NCBI RefSeq assembly: GCF_020882245.1
Contig: NC_083597.1
Coordinates: 78,346,152 to 78,410,151 of the forward strand
From: Rhopalosiphum padi
Taxonomy: Eukaryota > Arthropoda > Insecta > Hemiptera > Aphididae
Reading direction: 5' to 3'
Length of the DNA: 64,000 bases
Position numbers and translations under genes: made by a program
Notes under the pieces: generated by a model
What the model was told of the DNA's origin: nothing
The model's input: only the letters and a program-made list of their open reading frames with translations
The model's database searches: none
Part shown: positions 38,062-49,600 of the stretch, in pieces
Layout of the letters: the number at the start of each line of letters is the position of its first letter
Position numbering within the stretch: position 1 is the stretch's first letter

Positions 38062-39246
38062 CAATTAAATTATTTTTTAAGGTATTAAAGATTCTCAATA
38101 TTACATATTTAATAATAAACATTGTATTAATGTTTCAATTATTTGAGCTATAGAATTTTACTATATTAATTTGAACTTATGAATAGATCTTTAGTAAGTG
38201 TATCTAACACTTATATTATTATTAATCATAAAATATAGATATTAGATATATCTTAATCTACTTAATTTTTTTTTTATATCTAATATTACTAAGTTTTTTT
38301 TATTATTATTCTTTTTATTTAAAACTAATAAAGTAATAAACAATCAGACTTATAGCATTCAGTTGATTTGCATATTATAATTTATTCCTCAGAATTTTAT
38401 GCATTAAATATTTTTACTTTGTATTTAATGTTATGAGACTGCTGTTACAGTACTCCTCCATTTCTTAAGTAATCTTTCTTCTCTAGTATTGCCATGGGCG
38501 CCCAGAGGGGAGGGAATACGGTGACATATTTTTCACTAATTGGGCATCGAGCCCAATTGGGGTACTCACTTAGAAAGATAGTTCTGTTGAGAGTTGACCA
38601 GCCAACAGTAACGACTCAGTAGTCTGGTTCTATATCTAGATGCCCTCTGAAAAAGTTAGATTTGTAATCGCGAGCAATTAAATACGATCCGCTCAGAATT
38701 TAAAGAAAATCATGAATTGGCACTACTGAGTATTTTTTCCGAGATATTCGTGATAACTGACAACAATGCTTAATAGTTAAAGCGTGCGAGAAGACAATGT
38801 TTGAGTGTGTATTACTGTTCAATAAAAAAACGTCTATCTCATTATAAATATTTTTCAAATAATTAAACCCTAAGGTATTTCTAAATATATTCCAGGCCTT
38901 TGACCACATTCAGTATGAAGGGGCGCCAATTTAAAATATAACACTTTCTCCCTTTGCTAAATTATTTCATAATCAATATTATATTTAGAAAGTCGGTCGT
39001 TTTTGGCTTAGAATACATGTTGATAGATCATAATAACTTGAAAAAATTGATCGTTCAACGTCAAGCAAACAGAGCGACCTAAAAATGCAAACAGTAGGTA
39101 AACGAGCTTGTTAAAACTACTTTAAAAGAGAAAATCTCAAAACTATTAACCATATAAACCCCTTCATTCAAAAGTGAAAAAGTAATAAGTTTTTTGAGGT
39201 TCTGTTAATGAATGGTCTTCTTTTCGTGTGATTCATGTTTTGTATA

Positions 39247-40923
39247 CAGAGAGATTCATAAAGAGAAGCGTAAAACACTCATTATCTCAAAAAGTATTCA
39301 CTTTTTTCCAATTTTTTTTTTCAAAATTTTAGATCTATGCTGTTCTAGAATTATATAATTATTTGATATTTTTCACCATTATATTTATTAGGTAAACCAC
39401 CCAGGGATCGAAACCGTTCAAATTTCAACGGTTACAGATTTGGTTTTTGAGAACGGTTTTCTACATTTTCTGGTTTTGGTTTAGGTTTTAAGATCGGTTT
39501 TTCAAATTGTTTGGTTTTGGTTTCGGTTTCAAAAAAGGTTATTCAAATTAATCGTTTTCAAGAACGGTTTCTGGAAATTTGTGGTTTTAGTTTTTGGAAT
39601 GATTTTTTCTAAATTTTGATTTTATTTGCCTCTATACCTAATAGCTGTAGACCCGATTTTTATTATTTATTAACTATTAAGGCCTGAGTCTAAAGCTCTA
39701 AAATAATATGATTTGTATAATTAGTGTACATACAAATGTATGTTTAACAGAACTATTTTCGTGTGGTTCCTTTTACATACAACAAATGGTTGAGATCATT
39801 ATTCAATTACATTAATATTTAATTATAATAATATACACACTTTATAATTATTATAAGGAACAATATAGACGTGCATGTCCGCATATAGGGGCCAACAAAA
39901 TAACAATTGTGATATTTATATTTTAATCATGATTCTTGAATCAATAAGTATAGTAATAATAGAAAATAATAAATATAAATAGGATACCTTATATTCGTAA
40001 GTTCGCGTAATACTCAGTAAATAGCATCAGGATTTTTAATAATAAATTCGAACATAATATTTTCTTCGTATAAATATACTCGTTTTAACTAGAGTTATAA
40101 ATAATATAATAAACTTTATATAATTCAAAGAAACCGATCGGTTTTTGAACGGTTTTTCACTTTTTCAATTCTATGGTTTCGGTTTTGGATTTTTTAAACA
40201 GTTTTTTAAGATCTTATGTTTCAATTACGGTTTTTTAACCGGTGTTTCAAAGCTTTTGTTTTCGGTTATGCCAAAATGCAAAAACTGAGGTTTTAACGGT
40301 TTCGATCCCTGAAACCACCATCAACTTTTGATTTTCAAATGACAATCTATACTAAAAATGTCATAATTTAATAAGGTTTTTTTTCTTATGAATTATCACT
40401 TCAAATTTCAGTTTTCGTTAATTCGTTCAATTCGTTGACGTAATAGAGCTCCTCAAAGTCGGATGGTTTTTGTGTGTTAATGTGTTATACCTAGTCGGTA
40501 GATACCGTAACAATTATGATTTGTATGCCCTAGGGTAAAACATATTATTTTTTCAGATCAATTCAGTAAGTACTGTAAACTTAAGTTGTGCCTCTAAATG
40601 TATTTTATAATGCTCGTTTCGTTCGATCGCAGATCGCTCTACTGAAGCCTGAAGGTGTTTGCGGCACTGGTCATAATAATAATTATCAATTACAAAGAAC
40701 TTAGACCAGAAGCTATAAGTAATAAATTCGATATTGTTCGACTAGAGCACTAGAGATGTAGTGCCTATATATTATAGTGACTTAGTTCGACCATATGGTA
40801 TATCGGTGATAACTGATAATCGTTGTGCCAACTCGTTACAATAACTTAATATTTAAAAAAAGAATTGTAAAAAGTGAATACTTTTTGAGATAATGAGTGT
40901 TTTACTCTTTATGAATCACCCTG
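39247..40923. mobile_element. MITE family Y, copy 1 (contains a nested hAT element)
   Basis: The termini are long inverted repeats: inward from the left CAGAGAGATTCATAAAGAG and from the right CAGGGTGATTCATAAAGAG, both continuing with TAAAACACTCATTATCTC and AAAAAGTATTCACTTTTT. Each end is flanked by tata (39243-39246 and 40924-40927), a possible 4-bp TSD. Without the nested hAT element it is about 760 bp. Superfamily is not assigned. Copy 2 is at 50214-50876. Confidence 0.75.
39402..40311. mobile_element. Non-autonomous hAT element nested in MITE Y copy 1
   Basis: A perfect 17-bp inverted terminal repeat, CAGGGATCGAAACCGTT, flanked by a perfect 8-bp TSD aaaccacc (39394-39401 and 40312-40319). 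Subterminal sequence on both sides iterates GGTTTT/CGGTTTT words, likely transposase contact sites. It is 910 bp with no transposase frame. MITE Y copy 2 has the empty site (gtgaaaccactatt near 50334-50347). Confidence 0.9.
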
Positions 40924-41375
40924 TATACCTACTTATCTCTATGTAATCCTTATTACTTATTGTTTTCATTTTGTAAACAAATGGAATTTATTTACAACTT
41001 ATTTTTATAACGTATATATAATTTTACTATTTTAGTATATAAATTGACATTATAATATATTATATAAAATGAATATACTCTCCTTCTTTAAAATATCAGA
41101 AATCAACAAAATACTAGATTACCCGCGGCCATCAAAAATTGACGTTTATCATAATATACCATGCAAAGTACAGCCAGAAAAATGATCACTTGGCCAGAAA
41201 AAGTCAAAGCTTGATATGAAAAATTCATCTTAGGACAATTGAAAAACATTCGATGCTTCGTTAAAAAAAATCGACATCTAATCGGCAAACAATCTTCACA
41301 AATTCATCGAATATCCACGCAAGTTTTTTGAATATTATCCTTGCAAATACAAAAATAATAATTATTGTAATTTTA

Positions 41376-41380
<5 letters not shown>

Positions 41381-41420
<40 letters not shown>
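41381..41420. repeat. (AT)n microsatellite
   Basis: About 20 uninterrupted AT units. A minus-strand frame through it reads IYIYIY and is not a gene. Confidence 0.95.
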
Positions 41421-41423
<3 letters not shown>

Positions 41424-42498
41424 CTAAAAACTAAAGTTAAAAAGTTTGGGTGAATATAGGTACTATGTAGTGATGTGACTACGTTATACATAAATATCAA
41501 TAAGTAAATAGGTCAATAATGTACAAATTTTGGAAATTAAAGACCACCATTGCTAAAATGATCAAAATTACTCTCTGACGAGATCCAAAAAACCGAATGA
41601 TGTACCTGAATTGCCTATCTGACACGCCCCGTAACCATGCAATTTGTATATTTTGTATATGGGACATTGGACATAGGTACGTAATTTAAAACACATCATA
41701 TAAAAAATAACATTATACTTAAGCAGTGTTAGGAGTTATTTAAAATTTAGGTGACAATATTTATAGGGACATAGAGTTATTTTATCTAAATTATGATTAT
41801 CTTGGTCATACTAGATATCTAGAAAATTATCATATAATAAATATAAAATACGAGTAACTTGATTCTTTATAAATATTGAAATTGGCAATAATATATACCG
41901 ATGAAATTAAGTATTAGATTAGGAAGTTTAATATTTCATGATTAAAAATAATATTATAATATATTATTTCAGAATAATGAATACGGATAAATCAAAAACA
42001 AAAATTGTGAATAACATGTAAACTATACCAAGTATCTACTCCACTCACTATACCTACGTTAATAATTATGATACAGAATGGTTAGAATACATAATATATA
42101 TGTATAACTAATAATTTTTAATGATGATTGTTAACAGTTTAAGTATACTTTTTAATGTAGACAATAGCTATTATTAATTATTTTTATTTGTTTTGAATAT
42201 TAACTTTAGTAAAATTAGTAAGATATGTTATATATACCTATTTCCAAATTTAATCAAAACATTATTATTACGTTGAATGTAATTAATGTGCATGAAAAGT
42301 AATGTTTTATTGTTATATAATATTTATGTATATTTGCAACCGAAGAGTAGCATGAAAGAGCATTTGCACATCCTTAAACTTAAAATATATATATATTTTT
42401 AATTTTAACCTTTATTATTGTTTAAATAAACATGTCATTGCTGTTTTACTTTTAACTTTAGTATATTTATATATTTTTTTAATGTAAATTTTGTTTTT

Positions 42499-43517
42499 GT
42501 TTTAGATTCTGAGCGGAGTGATGAATGTATTGATCTCACAATGATGTGTTTTTTTTTTCATTTTTGTGTCTGTCATCACATTTTGGAGTATAGTAATAGT
42601 GCTTTGGTTTTTGACTTCAGCCCCTCTTTAAAAAGGAAATTGAATCTAGTTGGTTCCTTTGGGAGGAGGGGGTCAAAAGTAAAAAATTTCCAGTAGTTTT
42701 CAAAAGCGTCAGGAAAAACCCTGAAAAAATAATGGAGAAACGTGAATTTTTACGCATAACCACTTTTCGACAAAATCGATTTTTTGATTTTGCTGTAACT
42801 CAAAAACGAATCATTGTAAATACTTGAAATTTTCACCAAATGTTTATATTAGCGTTATCTAATTATGATTAAATTTTTAAAATATTTAGAATTTTTTTAA
42901 ACTATTTATAGGCCATTGAAATTTTCGATTTTCTAAATTTTTTTTCTTGAAATGCCGATAAAAAAAATTGGCTTTCCAAAAAATCTTTAAAATTTAATAC
43001 AAAGTTTATTATAAGTTGTTCTTGTTGTAGTATAAAAAAAAAATCAAAAATCGTTAGTTACAATTTTTGTCTATAAGCATTAAAAGTTCAAATGTTTAAT
43101 CTGTCAAAATTTGCAAGGAATTTGTTTTGGAAGTTGAAAATTCATACAATTTTTGTGATTTATATCAAAGGTTAAAAAACCCAATACAAGGTTCTCCATA
43201 ACTTTTTCTTCAAATAACTGTAAAAAAAAACCTCCATCGTCAATATACAAAAAATTGTATGACCGTATGAAATTTATTTTTCTACGAAATCGAGTAAAAT
43301 AATGATATATCACAATTTAAATTTAAATATTTAGGTAATAATATAATATATCCTACTAATTATCCTAGACTGACAAATCATCTCTATTCAGAATTGTTTA
43401 TCGTATACAATGATATCTGTCATTGCATTCAAATTCAACACATCCATTATAGTGACCTACTCTCCATCTCTTATCTCTACTATACAGCAGAGCGATATCC
43501 ACTTGTCCACCTTTTTT
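42499..43517 (+). repeat. Interspersed repeat, copy B
   Basis: It is the uninterrupted partner, in opposite orientation, of copy A at 22890-25112. It starts near TTTTAGATTCTGAGCGGAG and ends near GATATCCACTTGTCCACC. It has no Mutator-like or hAT insertion, so it records the pre-insertion state of both sites. No coding frame is evident; short frames here are incidental. Confidence 0.8.
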
Positions 43518-43917
43518 CTTTGCGTCTTCCCGCGGTAGTAGACAATATAGATACAACATCAGTAGTTAATAATAAAATATATTATACAGCATTATTTAAA
43601 TATCATATCGATTATTGATAATTTAATATAATCGAAAATAATAAAATATGTGTACCTACCTATATGTCCTATACCGGCTATACCTAAATACAAAATATAT
43701 AACATTATAACATGATATCATTATAATATTTTATGGGCTAAAATGCACTTTACCACGCCTCTCACAAATTTCGAAATTTTTTTTTAAGACGTGTTTTTTA
43801 ACACAGATTTCGAAACTGTTTGAATTTTTTTACGGAAACCATTATTTTGGAAGTTATAGCCTTCCAAAGTTTGCGATTTAACAATACAATTTTATTAAAA
43901 TATGTTAACTGGGTATA

Positions 43918-44991
43918 ATTCTAGTTTAGCAACCTATCGATTTTTAAATTTTATTTTTTCAAAATATGTGGATTTTAACGCTTAATAGATTGGTGAAATC
44001 AAAACTTACCTAACATACTTACTTTTGAAATTTTTGCACGCAAACATTGACAAACACCATTTTCAAAATTCATAATAAATCCTTTCTTAAATTAACCGAA
44101 AATCAGCATATATATTTTAATGTATAGTTTTAGATAAAAAAGTTTTAGTGAAGTTAGAATTGTGCTATCTAGCTTAGTTTTAGAGTTACAGGTATTAAAA
44201 GTTGCTTAATTCTATATCCGCGGAGCGGAGCGACGGCGCCAAGGAGCGTAGCGACGAGTGCCGCATTACGCGCGTATAGGCATTCCCCATACCACATGCG
44301 TCGTTTTTTTGTTTAATTTTCACATTTTTACATTTTTATTAAACCTGTTACCTATTGAGGTGGTTATGCGTAGTAACTAGTAAGTCGAGGGATATTTTAG
44401 ATTTGTGGAGCGGAGCGACGGCGCCCAGGACACACGCATGTAGGCATTGCCCATACCACACGCAAAAATGTTAAATAATATTTTCACAATTGGCTTTATA
44501 AATAAATAAAATACCTGTTTATACCTGTATTATATTTTTTCATATATTAAGCAACTTTTAATACCTGTTACTCTAAAAATAAGCTAGATAGCACAATATT
44601 CTGACTTTTTCATCTAAAACTTTACATTAAAAAAAAATAATAATAATAATAAAAAACTGATTTTCGGCTAATTTAAGAAAAGATTTATTATGAATTTTGA
44701 AAATGGTGTTTGTCAATGTTTACGTGCAAAAACTTCAAAAGTAAGTAATGTTAAATAAGTTTTGATTTCACCAATCTATTTTTTTTTTTTTTTTTATTAT
44801 AAAAGACATTTAAAATCTGTTTACATAGAAAAATAATAAGTAAATTAGATAAAATAGATTACTATATAGACGTGACAACGTGAGAGAAGGGACCGTCCAA
44901 TGACACTAATTCCAAACCAATCTATTAAGCGTTAAAAACCGCACATTTTGAAAAAAAAATTTTTTAAATCGATAGGTTGCTAAACTAGAAT
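43918..44991. repeat. Foldback (inverted-repeat) element with GC-rich core
   Basis: The left arm 43918-44209 is matched, inverted, by the right arm 44547-44991, about 290-300 bp each once the insertion at 44781-44916 is removed. The loop (44210-44546) holds two direct copies of a GC-rich block containing GGAGCGGAGCGACGGCG (44222 and 44407) and a CATTGCCCATACCACA-like word after each. The arms continue almost to the ATTCTAGTTTAGC ends. I see no clear TSD. Confidence 0.85.
44781..44916 (-). mobile_element. Small poly(A) retroinsertion (SINE or LINE tail) in the foldback right arm
   Basis: A 136-bp insert flanked by a perfect 10-bp duplication ccaatctatt (44771-44780 and 44917-44926). It starts with about 15 T on the plus strand, i.e. 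a poly(A) tail on the minus strand preceded by AATAAA-like sequence. The left arm of the foldback shows the site without the insert. I see no clear tRNA-type A and B boxes, so it may be a truncated LINE 3' end or an unrecognised SINE. Confidence 0.8.
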
Positions 44992-46664
44992 CGTTCCGTT
45001 AATTGTATCAACTGTTAGGTTATATTTATATAATGTGTATAAGTCTAATAAACCATAGTATTAAATTGAATTTGAATTTTAAAATTGAGCCCGTAAAAAA
45101 AATTCTAAATACGTTATAGGCGTGTTGCATTTGTTCCATATTATGTAATATATTTACTAAGGGGTGAGGAGTTTTTAAGCGTTATGGTTTCGCTCTCAAA
45201 TTATTTTTACTCCTTTTTTTTTAATAGAAACAGTATTATATTCACTGAAATAAAAATATCCAAATCCAAATCATTATTAAACATTTATTGGTCCCTGCAA
45301 AAAAACACCATATGTTGACAATTAGTCCCCGCCTTAAAAGTTAAATACAAAATATTTTTTTACAATTTACGAAAGTCTCGTAAGTGTTTATCTTAAGCTA
45401 TACACATAATTCAAAAGTTCATCTTTTGAAAAGTTAATCCAAAAAGTGAAAAACTATTACAAATAATTACAATGTTTTTTCTTTATTACTTAAAAGTTTC
45501 AAAAAATAATTTTAAAAAAACATCTTTATCATTTTTTGTCAAAGACATTATCGTTGTAGAATAAATTATTTGTATTGATTCAATAAAAAATATAAATACT
45601 TGAATGTTTAATACTGTTTAAAATATTTAAAATAAAATATATATATATATATTTTATATTTTAAAATTTATTGTTAAATACTTCAGATATATGTTATTAA
45701 TGCGGGTATTAGTCTTTTTTGATGCATTATACCTATACATTATACATATACACTCCATAACTATATAGTGAAAAAATTGGTAATATATTTATATATTTCA
45801 ACCACGGTAAAACTACAACTGTTACATGATGTTTATTAGTCATACCAAAAAAAAAAAAAAAATAGACGGAAACCAATTGTCCGTGTATAAAATTATGATG
45901 AGGACCGATTGTCCGCAACTACGGCATTTTTTTGCCGGATCCAATTGTCCATATACAATTATAAACGTATGTTTGAATTTAAAAGAGAAATCCCGCCTAT
46001 TTAGGAATATCTTTGAAAGTACACAATCAAAATGGACGTTCCCGATGAATCATAATGACTCACCGTTTGTATGGGTACGTTGGACGTCCACTTATCTGCG
46101 TTGAGGAAATAAGGTAAACACAAAAATCATAGACTATGATGAAAATAAATAGAGAGGTATATCAACAACGATTAGAGTCTTAACCAAATCTGCGCAACAC
46201 CACTTTTTCCCTTATGATACTAGTGTTTGGCCATTTAAGGTTTTCCAAGCGACCAATGAGAATTGGTGAACTGGGGTTATGGTTGGGCGTAGTAATAGTT
46301 GTCCAGGAGGTATGCGTATCAATAAGTTACTGACATACCTATCTATTATGTCATAAACTTGGCTAAACATTTGATTATTCTTTATTTCTTTGTAATATTA
46401 TTTTTTGATATTGTTGTGTATAATATATTAATATTGCTAATCTTTGAAATAATGTTGTTACAATTAACAATACTATGGTATTCGTAATCGTCATTCGATG
46501 ATATCATCGTTTCGTATTCAGTTTTCTGTGTAGTGTAACTGTAATCCAATATTTGTCATAGCTTGGGTGTTGTCTATACGTTATATGCATACACTCATAT
46601 GAAAGTTACAAACAGTTTATAATTCTTAACATTTATACAACTATAGAAAAATAAATTATACATC

Positions 46665-49600
46665 ATGACTGATCAGTTCGGTCCCATTACTCTAAAATGG
46701 GATCCCAAAAATCTAGAGATACGTACTATGTCTGTGGAAAAGACATTAGAACCATTAGTTTTACAAGTAAGTAGTTATATCAAAAAAAACTATTTAGTCA
46801 AATAGTATCTAATATTGGTAACTGTTGCAGGTGACTACTTTGGTAAACACTAAAGGTACTTCACGAAAGAAGAAAGGACGTTCAAAAAGAGCTCATGTTC
46901 TAGTTGCTGCTGTTGAAAAAGCGACAGAAAATTTTATCGAAGTTGGAGAACAAATTGCTTTTGAAAATCCTGATATAAAACAAGAAATGTTAGCTGCAGT
47001 TGAAGAAGTTCGAAAAACTGGTAATTTCTCAAAAAAATATTTTTAATTCTTTAAAATCTGTTTCATAAGTTTTTACTAGTAAATAGTGACAAAAAACCTT
47101 GTACTATATTTAATTCATAGTGGAATAAATAAATGTATGCTATATAGAAACATATTTTTATACCAATAACAATTTAAGTATTGAAAAAAAACTATTTTAC
47201 AAATATAAATATAACAGAAAAATAGTTTTGGTTAAAAATGCATTGGTATAAAGTACCATTAAACTTAAAATTTGATACATTTAAAAAACATCTTAAATAA
47301 TTATCATTTATGCCTATATATTATATAATATTGAAATTTAACGTGAGAAAACCATAAAAAAAAATAGATAAATCTATATTTACTTATAAGTTATAAGAAT
47401 ATAGTCAACTGTAAAAAACAATGAAAAATTATAAAATTGTGAAGGATTTGAATGTTTCGTTTAAAAAAATGTAAATAACTATAAAATTAATTTATATGTA
47501 TATATTAATAACGATTTATTTTTTTTTTTCATACTTAATATCCATTAAGTTTAATAACAATTGATTTATTAATGAATTTAAATAAATAACTTCATACAAC
47601 GTAATTAGTTTATTGTAATACCTGTAGCTTGTAAATTGTAATTGTATAATGTAATAAGTATACTTGGTATAATTCTTTACTAGATTTTGGAAGACTATTT
47701 AAATTTTAGGTTGTACATAATGCTTGCAAATCAGCTATAATTATAAATGATTTCCTCAGACTTTTTTATTTTGATATTTTCATACTATCACTAACATAGA
47801 TAAATAATTCTATTAATTTATTAAAAAACTTATGAATGATGTATTTTAATTCTAGCATAAAACCCATTTAGGCAGATAAAATGAAATTTTTTTTTTTGCA
47901 TTATACTAATTGAGTAGTCACTATATGTCAGTGTAGCATGATTTAATAAATATGGTAATTTATAATGATTTTTCAAATATTAATGTTTTACAAAGTTATG
48001 TTTGGAAATGTTTGTGGCATAATCTTTATTATTTTATATAGGTGATGCTATGAGTATTGCTGCAAGAGAGTTTGCTGAAGATCCTTGTGCTTCAGCTAAA
48101 CGTAGCAATATGGTAAGAGCGGCAAGAAATCTCTTATCAGCCGTAACACGCCTACTTATACTTGCAGATATGGTTGATGTACATTTATTATTGAAATCAT
48201 TAAGAGTTGTAAGTATTATTAACTTTATTAATTAATTGATATAATATTTTATGAAATAACTTATTCAACAGGTTAAAGATTAAAATATGTATTTTTAATT
48301 TAACTTTAGGTTGAAGATGATTTAGAAAAAGTTAAAAATGCTTCAAGTCAAGCTGAACTACTTGACAATATTAAAGTATTTGGTAGAAGTGCTAGTGAAC
48401 TTATGAGTCAAGCTGCAAAACGCCAACAAGAATTAAAGGATCCTCAATTACGTGATGATCTAGCAGCAGCTCGCGCTATTTTAAAAAAACATTCAACTAT
48501 GCTGTTAACCGCTTCCAAAGTAAAATTTTAATAATTTAAAAACTAACTAATGTAAAGATAAAAAAATATGGATTTACTCTCAAGGTTTATGTAAGACATC
48601 CAGAACTTGCTGCAGCTAAAGCTAATCGTGATTTTGTATTGAAACAAGTGTGTGAAGCTGTTAATACTATTAGTGATGTTGCCCAAGGTCGATCTGCAGC
48701 AATGAACGATAATGGGAATCAAATTTATGATGGACCTGGTGAATTGGCTGCTGCACTTGATGATTTTGATGTAATTACATATTATTTAATTTATTGTAAA
48801 TTCAGAGGAAATGTATTAATAAAATCCTATCATATTCTTTGTTATTATTTAGATGATTACAAATGGACATTATTAAGTACCCTATTTTATTGTTGATTAA
48901 GCCAATCAAACTAATAAGTTGATAACAAATTTCTTACATAATTTACTTGAGAAAACTCACTCATATTTAAATTTTACTTAAATCTTGCCCAAATTTAATT
49001 TTAAATCTTAAAATTATAGAAATTTGTTTTTACCATAAAAAATTAAAATAAAGACTTAAACGAAAAAAGTGTTTCATTCTAAAGTAAAATTAATTCACTT
49101 ATTATACACACAATTCATGCGCGCGCATTCTTTATATTGTCTTTAATGAACTCCTTTAAAATAAACTATTTGTGATCTGTTTAAACTCAAACCATGGTAT
49201 TATGTTAATTGAACACATTTAATATATAAATAATGATCATTAATGAAGTTCTTCAATTATATGACATTTTTCTATTATACTTTAAACTATTAACTTAAAT
49301 TTGCATTGAACAATTTTTATTAGAATCTTTGTAACCTTCTAATCAATATTTGCCTTAAAAATATTACAATAATTATGATAATGAATAAATATATTTTATG
49401 TTTTTTTTTTTTTTAGGAAAGAATGGTCATGGATCCTCTTGTTTACAATGAAGTGCGTACTCGTCCTTCTTTAGAAGAACGACTAGAAAGTATTATTAGT
49501 GGAGCTGCATTGATGGCTGATTCTTCATGTACTCGTGATGAGCGTAGAGAAAGAATTGTTGCAGAGTGTAATGCTGTACGCCAAGCATTGCAGGATTTGC

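Larger units (their letters stand above)
38062..46664. other. Transposon-rich intergenic region upstream of alpha-catenin
   Basis: About 8.6 kb with no host gene that I can recognise. It contains a MITE with a nested hAT element (39247-40923), an AT microsatellite (41381-41420), repeat copy B (42499-43517), a foldback element (43918-44991), and an iterated ATTGTCC block (about 45860-45955). A stretch at 38490-38940 has GC-rich words near both ends (GGGCGCCCAGAGGGG and GGGGCGCC) and may be another degraded element. The last few hundred bases before 46665 should hold the alpha-catenin promoter and 5' UTR. Confidence 0.6.

Noticed and set aside
41261..41500. 79-codon minus-strand frame with an IYIYIY run
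   Set aside because: It is the translation of the AT microsatellite and has no domain or splice support.
45826..46104. 92-codon frame upstream of alpha-catenin
   Set aside because: It begins in a poly-A run, crosses the ATTGTCC repeat block, and shows no domain or conserved motif.
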